A stretch of DNA of 26,813 bases from Silvimonas sp. JCM 19000 (lineage in GTDB: Bacteria > Pseudomonadota > Gammaproteobacteria > Burkholderiales > Chitinibacteraceae): the NCBI GenBank assembly GCA_001313065.1, contig BBFD01000017.1, positions 1 to 26,813 of the forward strand. The letters run 5' to 3'. The notes beneath the pieces are model-generated. The model worked only from the letters and a program-made list of their open reading frames with translations. It was not told the DNA's origin and searched no databases. Shown one piece after another: positions 1 to 8,039 of this stretch (positions are counted from its first letter, which is position 1; the number at the start of each line of letters is the position of its first letter). The translations under genes were made by a program, and so were the position numbers.

Positions 1-2293
1 CCTGCAAACTGGCGATGCGTTGCTCCTGCGCGGCGTGCAGCGTCGTGGCCTGTGCGCGGTTGATGCATCTAAAACGCACGGTATTGCCGGGGCGCAGTTG
101 CCCTAACTTCCATAATTCAGCATCCACGACCACGGCGGGACAAACAAAGCCGCCCAGACTCGGCCCATCCGGACCAAGTATCACCGGCATATCGCCGGTA
201 AAGTCGATTGCGCCGATGGCATAGGCGTTGTCGTGGATATTGGACGGATGCAGCCCGGCCTCACCACCATCACGCCGCGCCCATTGCGGCTTGGGGCCGA
301 TCAACCGCACGCCGGTACGGCTGGAGTTGTAATGCACTTGCCATTCAGCGCTAAAGAAGGCGTCGATATCGGCATCGGTAAAGAAATCCGGTGCGCCGTG
401 CGGGCCGTACAACACGCCGATTTCCCAATCCGCTGGATAGAGCGGGATGGCGGTGTGCGCCAATTCGTTCGGCACGCAGTCTGCATCACTGCCCAGATGC
501 AGCACGTCCCCCACCCGCAAGGTGCGACCGCCATGACCGCCAAACTGACCGAGGGTAAAAGTGGATTTGCTACCCAGATAATCCGGCACATCCAGCCCGC
601 CACTCACGGCTAGATAGCTGCGGCAACCACCGCCTTCGATGGCGCCGATACGCAATACGCTACCGGCGGCGACGGGTATCGCGCGCCATAAGGCCAGCGC
701 TTCGCCATCCAGCGTGGCCTGCATGGCAGCCCCGGTCAGCGCGATCACGCTGGCGCGGTTAAAGCGCAAGCTTGGGCCGGTGATGGTGAGCTCCAGTGCG
801 GCGGCCCCCTCGGCATTCCCCACCAGACGATTGGCCAGCCGCAAAGCCTGACTATCCATCGGCCCGGAAGGCGGCACCCCCACGCCCCAATAACCCACCC
901 GGCCCGGCCAATCCTGGATGCTGGATTGCACACCGGCATCCAGCACATCGATGGTTGCAGGACGATAAACCAGAGCGGCAAGCGAGCGGGTAATCTGGCG
1001 GCCGCTGGCAAACACCTCATCCGCCAGTATTTGCCGCAGATATTCCAGATTGGTTTCAATGCCCGCCAGCGCCGTGCCCGCCAACGCATGCTGCATCCGC
1101 TGCAACGCGGCGGCCCGGTCCTCGCCCCAGGTCAGTACCTTGGCCAGCAGTGGATCGTAAAACGCGGGGACCTCGGTGCCGCTGCTGACCCAGCTATCCA
1201 CCGCGCTGCAGCCGGCAACTGCACATGGGTCAGCAAGCCCGCGGCAGGCTGAAACTGCTTGTTCGGGTCTTCGGCATAAACCCGCACCTGCATGGCGGCG
1301 CCGTGCGGCTGCCATTGCCAGGCGCTCAGATCCGGCCCTCGCCTGCGGCGGCCAGCAGCATCCATTCAACCAGATCAACCTCGTTCACCAACTCGGTTAC
1401 GCCGTGCTCGACCTGTAGCCGCGTGTTTACTTCCAGAAAATAAAACTGCTGGCTGCGCACGTCGTAGACAAACTCGACCGTGCCCGCGGATTGATAGCCA
1501 ACCGCTTGCACCAGGCGCACCGCCGTATCGCACAGTTGCTGGCGCTGTTCGGCGCTTAAATGCGGCGCCGGCGTTTCTTCAATCACTTTCTGGTTGCGGC
1601 GTTGCGTGGAGCAATCGCGTTCGCCCAGATGCACGATGCGGCCGTCCGAGGTGCCAAAAATCTGCACCTCGATATGGCGCGCGTCTTCGACAAATTTCTC
1701 CAGATAAATGCCGCCGTTCTTGAAGTTGTTTTGCGACAAGCGCTCCACGCTGGCCCATGCCTGCGTCAGCCCGTCGGCATCGCGGCACAACTGCATGCCG
1801 ATGCCGCCCCCGCCTGCCGTGCTTTTAAGCATGACCGGATAGCCGATGCCTTGCGCTTGCGCGCGCGCATCGGCCACATCCAGCAGCAAACCACTACCCG
1901 GCAATAGCGGCACATTGTTCAGCTGCGCCAGTTCGCGCGCGGTGTGCTTGAGGCCGAAGGCACGCATATGTTCCGGTTTGGGGCCGATAAACGTAATGCC
2001 CGCGTCCGCGCAGGCTGCGGCAAAGTCGGCGTTTTCGCTCAAGAAGCCGTAGCCCGGGTGGATGGCTTGCGCGCCGGTATCGCGCGCCGCTTGCAGTATG
2101 GCGTCAGCGCGCAGATAACTGAGTGCGGCCGCGGCCGGGCCAACGCAAACGGCTCATCGGCCAGCGCCACATGCGCGGCATGGCGGTCCGCCTCGGAATA
2201 CACCGCCACTGCGGCGATGCCCATGCGTTTAAGGGTTTTGATAATGCGGCAGGCAATTTCGCCGCGATTGGCGATCAGCACTTTGCTAAACAT
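1..2293 (-). CDS. Guanidine carboxylase (urea carboxylase family), N-terminal part, cut by window edge
   Basis: Biotin- and ATP-dependent carboxylase; about 760 residues of a protein family usually near 1,200 are visible. The start is [17 protein letters not shown], the classic biotin carboxylase N-terminus. An ATP-grasp domain follows with a GGGGIGMQ loop and the catalytic [14 protein letters not shown] segment. From about residue 470 comes the carboxyltransferase part ([16 protein letters not shown], then [12 protein letters not shown]). The rest of the carboxyltransferase and the biotinyl domain lie beyond the left edge. Proteins of this family are often labelled urea carboxylase. The guanidine-I riboswitch and two DUF1989 genes upstream argue for guanidine as substrate, giving carboxyguanidine. 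An allophanate hydrolase would be expected next, outside the window. The frame is broken near 2144, 1340 and 1207, each by one missing G or C. It is the last visible gene of the operon, 102 bases after its neighbour. Family is certain; guanidine specificity is inferred. Confidence 0.9.
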
Positions 2294-2302
2294 GGTTATG
2301 CA

Positions 2303-2349
2303 CCAGCGGGTCGTCCCGCACGATTGCAACGCCCAGCGGGCCGTCCCGC
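2303..2349. repeat. Pair of 17-base repeats, each a small stem-loop
   Basis: Two copies of a 17-base unit (2303-2319 and 2333-2349) differ at one position and start 30 bases apart. Each holds a perfect five-base stem, GCGGG/CCCGC, around a four-base loop (TCGT or CCGT). They fill much of the 102-base gap between the DUF1989 gene and the carboxylase gene. They might act as an mRNA processing or stability element inside the operon. No family is recognised. Confidence 0.5.
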
Positions 2350-2395
2350 GTGGGTGGAATACTTGGGCCAGCGGCGCGATCAGGCCGCGCCCGCC

Positions 2396-3049
2396 TCAAT
2401 CCCAGATCAACAGCCGCACCGGCGTCGGGTTCCAGCCATTGCAGGGGTTGTTTAATTGCGGGCAGTTGGAGATCAGCACCCACACGTCCATCTCGGCGCG
2501 CATCTCCACATATTTGCCGGGGCCGGACACGCCATCGTCAAACTTCAGATCGCCCGTGTCCGTTACCGGCACATTCATAAAGAAATTCACATTGGGCACC
2601 AGATCGCGTTTGCTGATGCCGACGTCGGCGTGCTGGATGGCCAGCAGATAATTGTCGCGACACGAATGCATATATTTCTTTTGCAAGGCGTAGCGCACGG
2701 TATTGCTCTCGGCCGCGCAGGCGCCGCCCAGGGTGTCATGGCGGCCACAGGTATCGGCCACGATGGTGAGCATCGCGTTGCCATCGTTGCTGACCAGCAC
2801 GCTATCGGTGGTCAGATAAATGCCGCCTTGCTGCAACATGGTTTGCGTGGCGCTGTAGTGCTCGCCGATATCGTGCTGGTTATAGAAGATGACATCGGCC
2901 GCCTGATTGCCTTGCAGATCTTCGATGCGCAGGGTCTGGCCCTGTTTGACGGCGTGCAGCCACGGCTCGCCCGCAGGTTGATAGCGGTCGAGTACGGCGT
3001 GCGCGGGATTAAGCGCGCTGGTTTTGAGGCGGATGGCCGTTGCGGTCAT
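2396..3049 (-). CDS. DUF1989 urea carboxylase-associated protein, probable carboxyguanidine deiminase subunit (Cys-containing)
   Basis: An intact 217-residue protein of the DUF1989 family, matching the smaller of the two 'urea carboxylase-associated' proteins. In guanidine-degrading bacteria the pair forms carboxyguanidine deiminase (CgdAB), which converts carboxyguanidine into allophanate and ammonia. The likely metal-site residues are visible: C101, H104 and C111 (TCGRHDTLGGAC) and C130 (MHSCRDN). The start is the ATG at 3049, ten bases after the stop of the larger partner, which suggests coupled translation. No signal peptide, so cytoplasmic. The metal role of the cysteines is inferred from the family. 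I cannot say which of the two genes is cgdA or cgdB. This is one of the few genes here without a frameshift. Confidence 0.88.
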   Translation of the reverse strand: MTATAIRLKTSALNPAHAVLDRYQPAGEPWLHAVKQGQTLRIEDLQGNQAADVIFYNQHDIGEHYSATQTMLQQGGIYLTTDSVLVSNDGNAMLTIVADTCGRHDTLGGACAAESNTVRYALQKKYMHSCRDNYLLAIQHADVGISKRDLVPNVNFFMNVPVTDTGDLKFDDGVSGPGKYVEMRAEMDVWVLISNCPQLNNPCNGWNPTPVRLLIWD

Positions 3050-3059
3050 GACGATTTCC

Positions 3060-3866
3060 TCACATCAAATACAGTTGGTCGGCGTTATGGATGGCACGCG
3101 CGTTCTCGGGGCGGAATTGGCGGCAGTAGTCATCAGCCGCTGCGGTCCCGGAACGCCAGGCGGCCAGGCCGATCTTGCCCGGCGCGTAGTCGGAGCGCGG
3201 GTCCAGCGGATGCGGCGCGCTGCTATAGGCAATCAGCGTGTCCATATCAAAGCGCAACTCGACGTAATCACCGGGTTGAGCGTGGTCAGGTACAAAGGCA
3301 AAGCGGCCTTCGTCATCCACCGTGATCTTGCTGAACAGATTGACCGGCGCGGTCAGATCGCGTTTGCCCAGGCCGTATTTGCCGATCTCGATCAGCAAGC
3401 CATCGCGGCCATTGCGGTACATGGCGTTGCGCGCCGTCTCAAAATTGCGCTCGCCGTATTTGCGCGCCAGCGTCGGCGCATCCAGCAGCGCACCCAGCGG
3501 ATCGTGCCAACCCAGGGTATCGGCGGTGAATGACGCCAGCGAGCGACCCATATCGCTCATCAAGACATGGCCGCGCGTGTAATGCGCGGTGTGCTGCGCT
3601 TTCAGGCTGTCGGGCATGCTGTAGCGCTCCAGTTTTTCACGCGCGGAAAACAGCATCAGCGATAAATTGACGCCCGCATCCAGCGCCACCAGACGCAGCG
3701 TGCTGCCGCGCGGCATCAGCGCGGACCAATGCGCGCCGCCGGGCAGGATGTCGGACCAGAGGATGCGGTCGGCGGCCAGATCCGGCGCAAAGCGTTTCCA
3801 GAATTCGGGCGTATCCACTGGCGCGTGTGCAGGTGGATTGTCGAGGCTTGCGGCAAAGTCGGTCAT
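3060..3866 (-). CDS. DUF1989 urea carboxylase-associated protein, larger subunit lacking the cysteines
   Basis: An intact 268-residue DUF1989 protein, the larger of the two associated with urea/guanidine carboxylases and the probable partner of the 217-residue protein just downstream. The segment that holds C-x2-H-x6-C in the partner reads TLGWHDPLGALLDA here (about residues 117-130), and the third cysteine region reads YRNGRDG (150-156). The three putative metal-binding cysteines are therefore all absent while the surrounding HDPLG framework remains. This fits an unequal heterodimer in which this subunit shapes or stabilises the complex. The start ATG at 3866 is preceded by GAAGGAG, which overlaps the end of the ATPase gene region, so the genes are co-transcribed. 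Function is from family and context. Confidence 0.87.
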   Translation of the reverse strand: MTDFAASLDNPPAHAPVDTPEFWKRFAPDLAADRILWSDILPGGAHWSALMPRGSTLRLVALDAGVNLSLMLFSAREKLERYSMPDSLKAQHTAHYTRGHVLMSDMGRSLASFTADTLGWHDPLGALLDAPTLARKYGERNFETARNAMYRNGRDGLLIEIGKYGLGKRDLTAPVNLFSKITVDDEGRFAFVPDHAQPGDYVELRFDMDTLIAYSSAPHPLDPRSDYAPGKIGLAAWRSGTAAADDYCRQFRPENARAIHNADQLYLM

Positions 3867-3880
3867 GGGAATGGCTCCTT

Positions 3881-4726
3881 CTAATCGTGCAACGCGGCCA
3901 GACCGGACAGCTTCTGCAGCTGTTCCAGATCGGTTTTCATGCCTGCGGTGTCACGGATGCGGTTGAGGATTTCGCGCTTGAGGCCGGTAAATTCCGGCGC
4001 CAGTTTCATGTCCTGATCGCGCGCGGCGGCAGCGGCACCGGGTAGATGGTGTCGATGCGGCCAGGGCGTGGCGCCATCAGCACCACGCGGTCGCCCAGAT
4101 AAATGGCTTCTTCAACATCGTGAGTAACAAAAAAAACGATGGTGACTTGCTCCAGCCGCCGCACGTGGCAGATCAGGTCGTGCATCACTTCACGCGTTTG
4201 CGCATCGAGCGCGCCAAACGGCTCATCCATCAGCAATACGCGCGGCTTGCTCATCAAGGCCCGGGCGATGGCCACACGCTGCTGCATGCCGCCCGACAAT
4301 TGCGCCGGATATTTATGCGCGGCGGCGGTCAGGCCCATCAGGCTGAGCAAGGCATCGGCGCGACCACTGGCGCGTTCCACATCGACCGAAGTACGGTCTT
4401 GCTGGTTGACGGCCAGCTGGCGACTGAACTTGATGTTGTCCAGCACGGTAAGCCACGGTACAGGCTGTAATGCTGAAACACCATAGCCCGATCCGCGCCC
4501 GGGCCCGTCACCGGCGCGCCGTCGAGCAACACCTGGCCGCTGCTTTGCGTTTCCAGCCCGCCGATAATGCGCAACAACGTGGATTTGCCGCAGCCCGAAG
4601 CGCCGACAAAGGTGATGAATTCGTTGTCGGCCACGTCCAGGCTGGCGTGTTGCAACGCCTGCACGGCTTGCGCGCCGTGGCCGAATTGCTTGTTGACGTC
4701 GCGAATGGCGATTTTTTTGGGGTCAT
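3881..4726 (-). CDS. ABC transporter ATP-binding protein (nitrate/sulfonate/taurine type) of guanidine operon
   Basis: Cytoplasmic ATPase that powers the transporter encoded by the two genes before it. After frame correction it is about 281 residues and carries every ABC motif: Walker [11 protein letters not shown]-loop MVFQHYSLY, signature LSGGMQQR, Walker [13 protein letters not shown] and the H-loop VTHDVEEA. The start is the ATG at 4726 with AAGGAGCC just upstream, 15 bases after the permease stop. Frame breaks: the A7 run at 4712-4718 (native five), one missing C near 4455 (YSLYPW) and one missing base near 4040. Beyond the usual end, about 40 residues continue to the TAG at 3881. Closest in type to SsuB/TauB/NtrD proteins. 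The substrate (guanidine or a derivative) is inferred from the operon only. Confidence 0.9.
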
Positions 4727-4741
4727 CCTGGTGGCTCCTTG

Positions 4742-5581
4742 TTAGTGCCGTGCCAGCCACGGAAAGGCTTTGCGATGTAGCAGGCGGAACAGTTGATCGA
4801 TGACCAGACCCATCGCGCCGATCAGCAAAATGCCGGCGAAGATCTTGTCGGTCTGCAAAAAAAACGCTGCGCCTTGAGGATGGCAAAGCCGACGCCCGAA
4901 TTAGCAGCCACCAGTTCGGCCACCACCAGATAAGTCCAGGCCCAGCCCATGGTGATGCGCAGCGTATCCAGCAAGGCGGGTCGCGCCGACGGCACGATCA
5001 CCAGCTTGATGATCTCGCCGCGCGTGGCGCCCATGGTTTGCGCGGCTTCGATCTGCATGGCGGGTACGCGGCGTACGTCTTCCGCCACCATCAACACCAT
5101 CTGGAAAAAAAACGTGCCGATAAAGATGACGGCCACTTTGGCGCCTCATCGATGCCCACCCACAGCATGACCAAGGGCACAAAGGCCACCGCTGGCATGT
5201 AGCGGATAAAGTCGGTGAGCGGCTCCAGCAAGGCCTGCACCGGGCGGAAGGTGCCGATCAACAAACCCAGCGGCAAAGCCACCACCACCGACAAGGCCCA
5301 GCCGGCAATGACGCGATAGCCGCTGATGGCCATATCGCCGCCCAGGTTGTCTTCGCTCCACCATTGCACCAGCCGTTGCAGCACCGTATACGGGCCCGGC
5401 AAAAAAACACCGGTGACACCAGCTGGCTGGCCGACAGCGCCCACCAGATCAACAAAGGCAACAGCAAGCCCGCCAACGCAATCGCCAGATAAGCGCGCGT
5501 CGACAGTTCGCCACGGATGGCCCAGACACTGCGCCGCGGTGGCGCGCTGCTGACGGGCACGATAAGTTCAGGTGCGGACAT
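4742..5581 (-). CDS. ABC transporter permease (SsuC/TauC type) of guanidine operon
   Basis: Inner-membrane permease, about 279 residues after correction. It starts MSAPELIVPVSS, with a first membrane helix around residues 28-50. It has the conserved ABC permease loop (EAAQTMGATRGEIIKLVIVP) that contacts the ATPase, and ends HRKAFPWLARH. Frames join across the A7 run at 5401-5407 (VFLPGP restored), a missing G near 5145 (EAPKVAVIF restored) and the A8 run at 4857-4864 (RFLQTDK restored). The A8 run at 5105-5112 is in frame and gives GTFFFQM, which may contain an extra Phe. The gene starts 53 bases after the binding-protein stop with GGAG before the ATG. Confidence 0.88.
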
Positions 5582-5634
5582 GCGATTCTCCGGCGGGGTT
5601 GGCGGACGGGTCGGGCTGGATGGATTGGACCGAC

Positions 5635-6639
5635 TTATTTGCTTGCGTCCTGGATCAGCGAACCATCCAGACCCTTGGCCACATCGGGCTTGCCTTCGAC
5701 CAGCTTGTTATCCAGCAAGAAGCGATTGATGGTCGGCGCAACAGCGCTGAGCGAGGTCGCGCTTTTCGGGTTGAAGGCGTCCGCATTGTCCTTGGCATTA
5801 AAGAATCGCGTGCCCGGCAAGAATGCTTTGTATTCATCCGGTTTAAGGCTGACCACCTTGCTCATGATTTTGGCGGCGTCATCCGGATGGGTGGCGATAA
5901 AGGCTTGCGCGTCGTACCAGCTTGATCATACCGACAGATCTTTGCGCTTGGTCTGGATGGCTTTGTCTTGCGCCACCAGCAAATCGGGGATCAAGCCGGG
6001 CATATCGCGCGAGGTGAACAGCGCATGGCCTTTGCCGGAAGTCTGGATGGTGTTGACCCACGGATTCCACACCACGGCGGCATCGACCCGACCGGCCATA
6101 AAGGCGGCGGCGGCGTCACCGGCGGCCAGATTGGTCACCTTGACGTCTTTCAGCGTCATGCCGTGTTTTTTTTCCAGCGCGTTGACCAGCACGAAATGCG
6201 AAATGCTGTATTGCTCCAAGGCGATGGTTTTGCCTTTGAGGTCGGCAAAGTTCTTGATTTTGGGGCCCACCATCAGGCGTCGTTGCCGGCCGAGTTGTCA
6301 TTGACCAGCACCGCCTTGACCGGCACGCCCTTGGCCAGGGGCGCCATGGTGTCGGACCAGGTTTGCGAATTGGCATCCAGTTGCCCGCTGCTCAGTGCAG
6401 CGATCGAATCGGTGTAATTGGCAAACCACACCAGCTTGACGTCAGCACCGTACTTTTTTGAAATAGCCATTCTGATCGGCCACATACCAGGCCACCCAAC
6501 CCGGCCAGTCCGACACGCCTACTTTGACTTCAGCACGCGCCAGCGGCGACCACGCGGACAAAGCAGTCAGCGCCACAGCGGTGACAAGGGCAGCACTACG
6601 ACGACAGAACAGCGATGCAGCAGATGAACGAACAGACAT
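5635..6639 (-). CDS. ABC transporter periplasmic substrate-binding protein (SsuA/TauA-like), first gene of guanidine operon
   Basis: Exported solute-binding protein, about 334 residues. A Sec signal peptide is clear: basic N-terminus with RR, a hydrophobic stretch, then cleavage after ARA before EVKVGVSDWPG. The mature start and the later GRVDAAVVWNPW segment are typical of the nitrate/sulfonate/taurine-binding fold. Frames join across the T6 run at 6464-6469 (GYFKKYG restored) and a missing C near 6280 (NDALMVGPK restored). An in-frame TGA at 5926-5928 sits in a locally garbled stretch. The frame on both sides is the same and the likely reading is SGMIKSWYDAQ, so compensating small losses are more likely than a true stop. 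AGGAG precedes the ATG. It lies directly downstream of the riboswitch. The ligand is probably guanidine or a related compound; this is inference. Confidence 0.87.
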
Positions 6640-6681
6640 GGCATTGCTCCTGAGGGTGGGAATCCGGGCACGAGAGGCGGG

Positions 6682-6713
6682 CAGCCCTTGTACTGCATTG
6701 CAGTAACAAGCTG
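6682..6713 (-). promoter_or_regulatory. Long hairpin between riboswitch aptamer and first gene (expression platform candidate)
   Basis: Read on the minus strand, the bases just after the riboswitch core form a nearly continuous stem. CAGC pairs with GCTG, TTGT with ACAA, and TACTGCA with TGCAGTA around a single A. No run of T follows it, so it does not look like a simple intrinsic terminator. It may be part of the riboswitch switching region or hide downstream signals before the AGGAG of the binding-protein gene. Confidence 0.5.
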
Positions 6714-6714
6714 T

Positions 6715-6832
6715 CGCGACCTCCCGGGCTTTTGTCCCGCCGTGGAGCTGCCAATGGATGGCGGCCGGAACGCTCTCGGACCAGACATTGCATGCGCGTC
6801 AGTGACGGATGCAACCGGAACCCTAGCTTTCC
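6715..6832 (-). promoter_or_regulatory. Guanidine-I (ykkC) riboswitch aptamer
   Basis: Three signature blocks of the ykkC/guanidine-I aptamer are present in order on the minus strand: GCTAGGGTTCCGG (6815-6827), CTGGTCCGAGAG (6773-6784), and the ACGGCGGGACAAAAGCCCGGGAG block at 6721-6743, with key elements GGGACAAAA and GCCCGGGAG. This RNA class binds free guanidinium and usually turns on guanidine export or breakdown genes. It lies in the leader of the binding-protein gene, between a sigma-54 promoter and the start codon, and so explains the role of the whole operon. Outer boundaries are approximate. Recognition is by conserved sequence and has not been checked by covariance search. Confidence 0.93.
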
Positions 6833-6878
6833 TGAAAGACGATGCGACACAGGCCGCACCCCTCGTGCTGTCTACTAG

Positions 6879-6894
6879 AGCAAAAGCAATGCCA
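6879..6894 (-). promoter_or_regulatory. Sigma-54 (RpoN) promoter of guanidine operon
   Basis: On the minus strand the 16 bases read TGGCATTGCTTTTGCT. They match the sigma-54 consensus TGGCAC-N5-TTGCW with exact spacing between the -24 GG and the -12 GC. Transcription would begin near 6866, about 40 bases before the riboswitch core. Sigma-54 control is common for nitrogen-scavenging operons and would make expression depend on nitrogen limitation through an activator such as NtrC. Confidence 0.72.
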
Positions 6895-7227
6895 GGCATG
6901 TATACAAGATGCGTATTACTTGATGTTTTTTTACTTCAGAGGCATGATTTGGAAAGGTTTTTTTTCTGCGTGTGTCAGCGGCTGTCAGACAATACCCCGA
7001 CGCCAGCCTCAATTAACCGCGCGTAACTCTGGTGCAAGATGCAGTTTTATGGGCCGCAATGGTGCAATGCACATAAACATATAATTAATAAGCAATATCT
7101 CGGGAGGAATTGAGGCGGAATGCGGCTTGCAGCGTCAGCGCGTTTAATTACCGGTGCAAGCGAGGATGACGTTCGTCGGATTCTGCCGTCAAAGTCGTGA
7201 AAAGCTTAATTTCGGCTTAAAAGGTAT
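6895..7227. other. Intergenic region between divergent guanidine operon and PEP-CTERM gene
   Basis: This AT-rich region separates two divergent promoters. It holds the two TGGTGCA sites and a T8 run near 6959-6966. It also holds a possible 26-codon reading frame at 7120-7200 on the plus strand, with GAGGCGG just before its ATG. I see no other gene or RNA signature. Confidence 0.5.
7030..7073. promoter_or_regulatory. Two TGGTGCA half-sites, candidate activator (NtrC-like) binding sites
   Basis: TGGTGCAAGATGCA (7030-7043) and TGGTGCAATGCACA (7060-7073) start 30 bases apart, close to three helical turns. The second contains the dyad GTGCA-A-TGCAC. TGGTGCA is the NtrC half-site, but the partner half is poor in both copies, so assignment to NtrC is weak. 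They lie about 140-190 bases upstream of the sigma-54 promoter, a normal enhancer distance. Confidence 0.35.
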
Positions 7228-7256
7228 TTGCTTACAGATGATGTAGCACTTATTAT
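7228..7256 (+). promoter_or_regulatory. Sigma-70 promoter of PEP-CTERM gene
   Basis: TTGCTT (7228-7233) and TATTAT (7251-7256) are separated by exactly 17 bases. Transcription would start near 7263, giving a leader of about 70 bases. A GGAG at 7318-7321 lies 10 bases before the ATG at 7332. Confidence 0.6.
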
Positions 7257-7331
7257 TGCGTTGCGTCAGGACATTCCTTACGCAAACCGCAAAACATTTT
7301 CACCGACTTGCCAATTCGGAGACTTGCCAAC

Positions 7332-7875
7332 ATGCGTTCCTTTACTTCTTTTGCTGTCGCAGCCCTGCTCGCCGCTGGTGTTGCACAAGTAGCCCAAGCT
7401 GATGTCACCACCCCGTGGGGCTTTTTTTGACCCCGAACCACCCGAAAGTCGCACTGGGTAATGTGGACTCCGGCTCTTTCACCGACACCTACACCTTCAG
7501 CCTGGGTCAGGAATACACCCTCGGCACCTCGGCTGTGGTGCTGGATCTGGAAGGCGCCTATGACATCACCGACGCGTACGTAAGCCTGTACGCCGTTGCT
7601 GATCCGACCACTGCCCTGCTGACCTATGATTTCGATACCGCCAGCGGCGCTGCTACCTACTTCAAGAAGCTGACTTCTGGCGCTTACTTCTTTGAAGTGA
7701 AGGGCATTGGCGGCGACGACAACGGTGGTAACTACCTGTTCGACGTGAAGGTCAGCCCGGTACTGGGCGTGCCGGAACCCGAAACCTATGCCTGATGGGT
7801 CTGGGCCTGGTTGCTCTGGTTGCTGCTCGCCGCAAAAAAAATGGGTTCGCGCGACTAAGTCTGGCTGAGTCCTGA
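7332..7875 (+). CDS. PEP-CTERM exported protein, FxDxF type
   Basis: A small exported protein of about 180 residues after correction. It opens with a signal peptide (MRSFTSFAVAALLAAGVAQ, cleavage after AQA). The early segment GSFTDTYTFSLG fits the FxDxF motif that defines one PEP-CTERM family. The C-terminus carries the sorting signal: VPEPETYA, a hydrophobic helix (LMGLGLVALVA) and an Arg/Lys tail. Such proteins are cut and anchored by an exosortase, usually on the way to the surface or extracellular matrix; no exosortase is in the window. Breaks: the T7 run at 7422-7428 (native five) and one missing C near 7792 (YALMGLG restored). The A8 run at 7834-7841 leaves the last residues uncertain, so the true stop is at 7855-7875. 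The gene stands alone with its own promoter and terminator. Confidence 0.85.
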
Positions 7876-7880
7876 AATGC

Positions 7881-7912
7881 ATGCCCCCGCTTAGGCGGGG
7901 GCATTTCTTTTT
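7881..7912 (+). terminator. Rho-independent terminator of PEP-CTERM gene
   Basis: A perfect 10-base-pair stem (ATGCCCCCGC / GCGGGGGCAT) closes a TTAG loop and runs into TTTCTTTTT. It lies directly after the PEP-CTERM gene. Confidence 0.93.
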
Positions 7913-8034
7913 GTGAGCGAGCCACTGCGGCGCATCCATCTTGCGTCCCGGCGGTGCTCGCGATGCTCATGGGTGTGAGCGAGCCACTGCGGCGCATCCA
8001 TCTTGCATCCCGGCGGTGCTCGCGATGCTCATGG
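7913..8034. repeat. Tandem repeat, 62-base unit, two copies
   Basis: Two copies of a unit starting GTGAGCGAGCCACTGCGGCG and ending near GCTCATGGG begin at 7913 and 7975, a period of 62. I find one clear difference (TTGCGTCCC versus TTGCATCCC). The array begins right after the T tract of the PEP-CTERM terminator. No gene is evident in it. Confidence 0.85.
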
Positions 8035-8039
8035 GCGTT

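Noticed and set aside
5926..5928. True in-frame stop in the binding protein
   Set aside because: The reading frame and family similarity continue past it in the same frame, and local bases suggest small compensating losses around SGMIKSWYDAQ.
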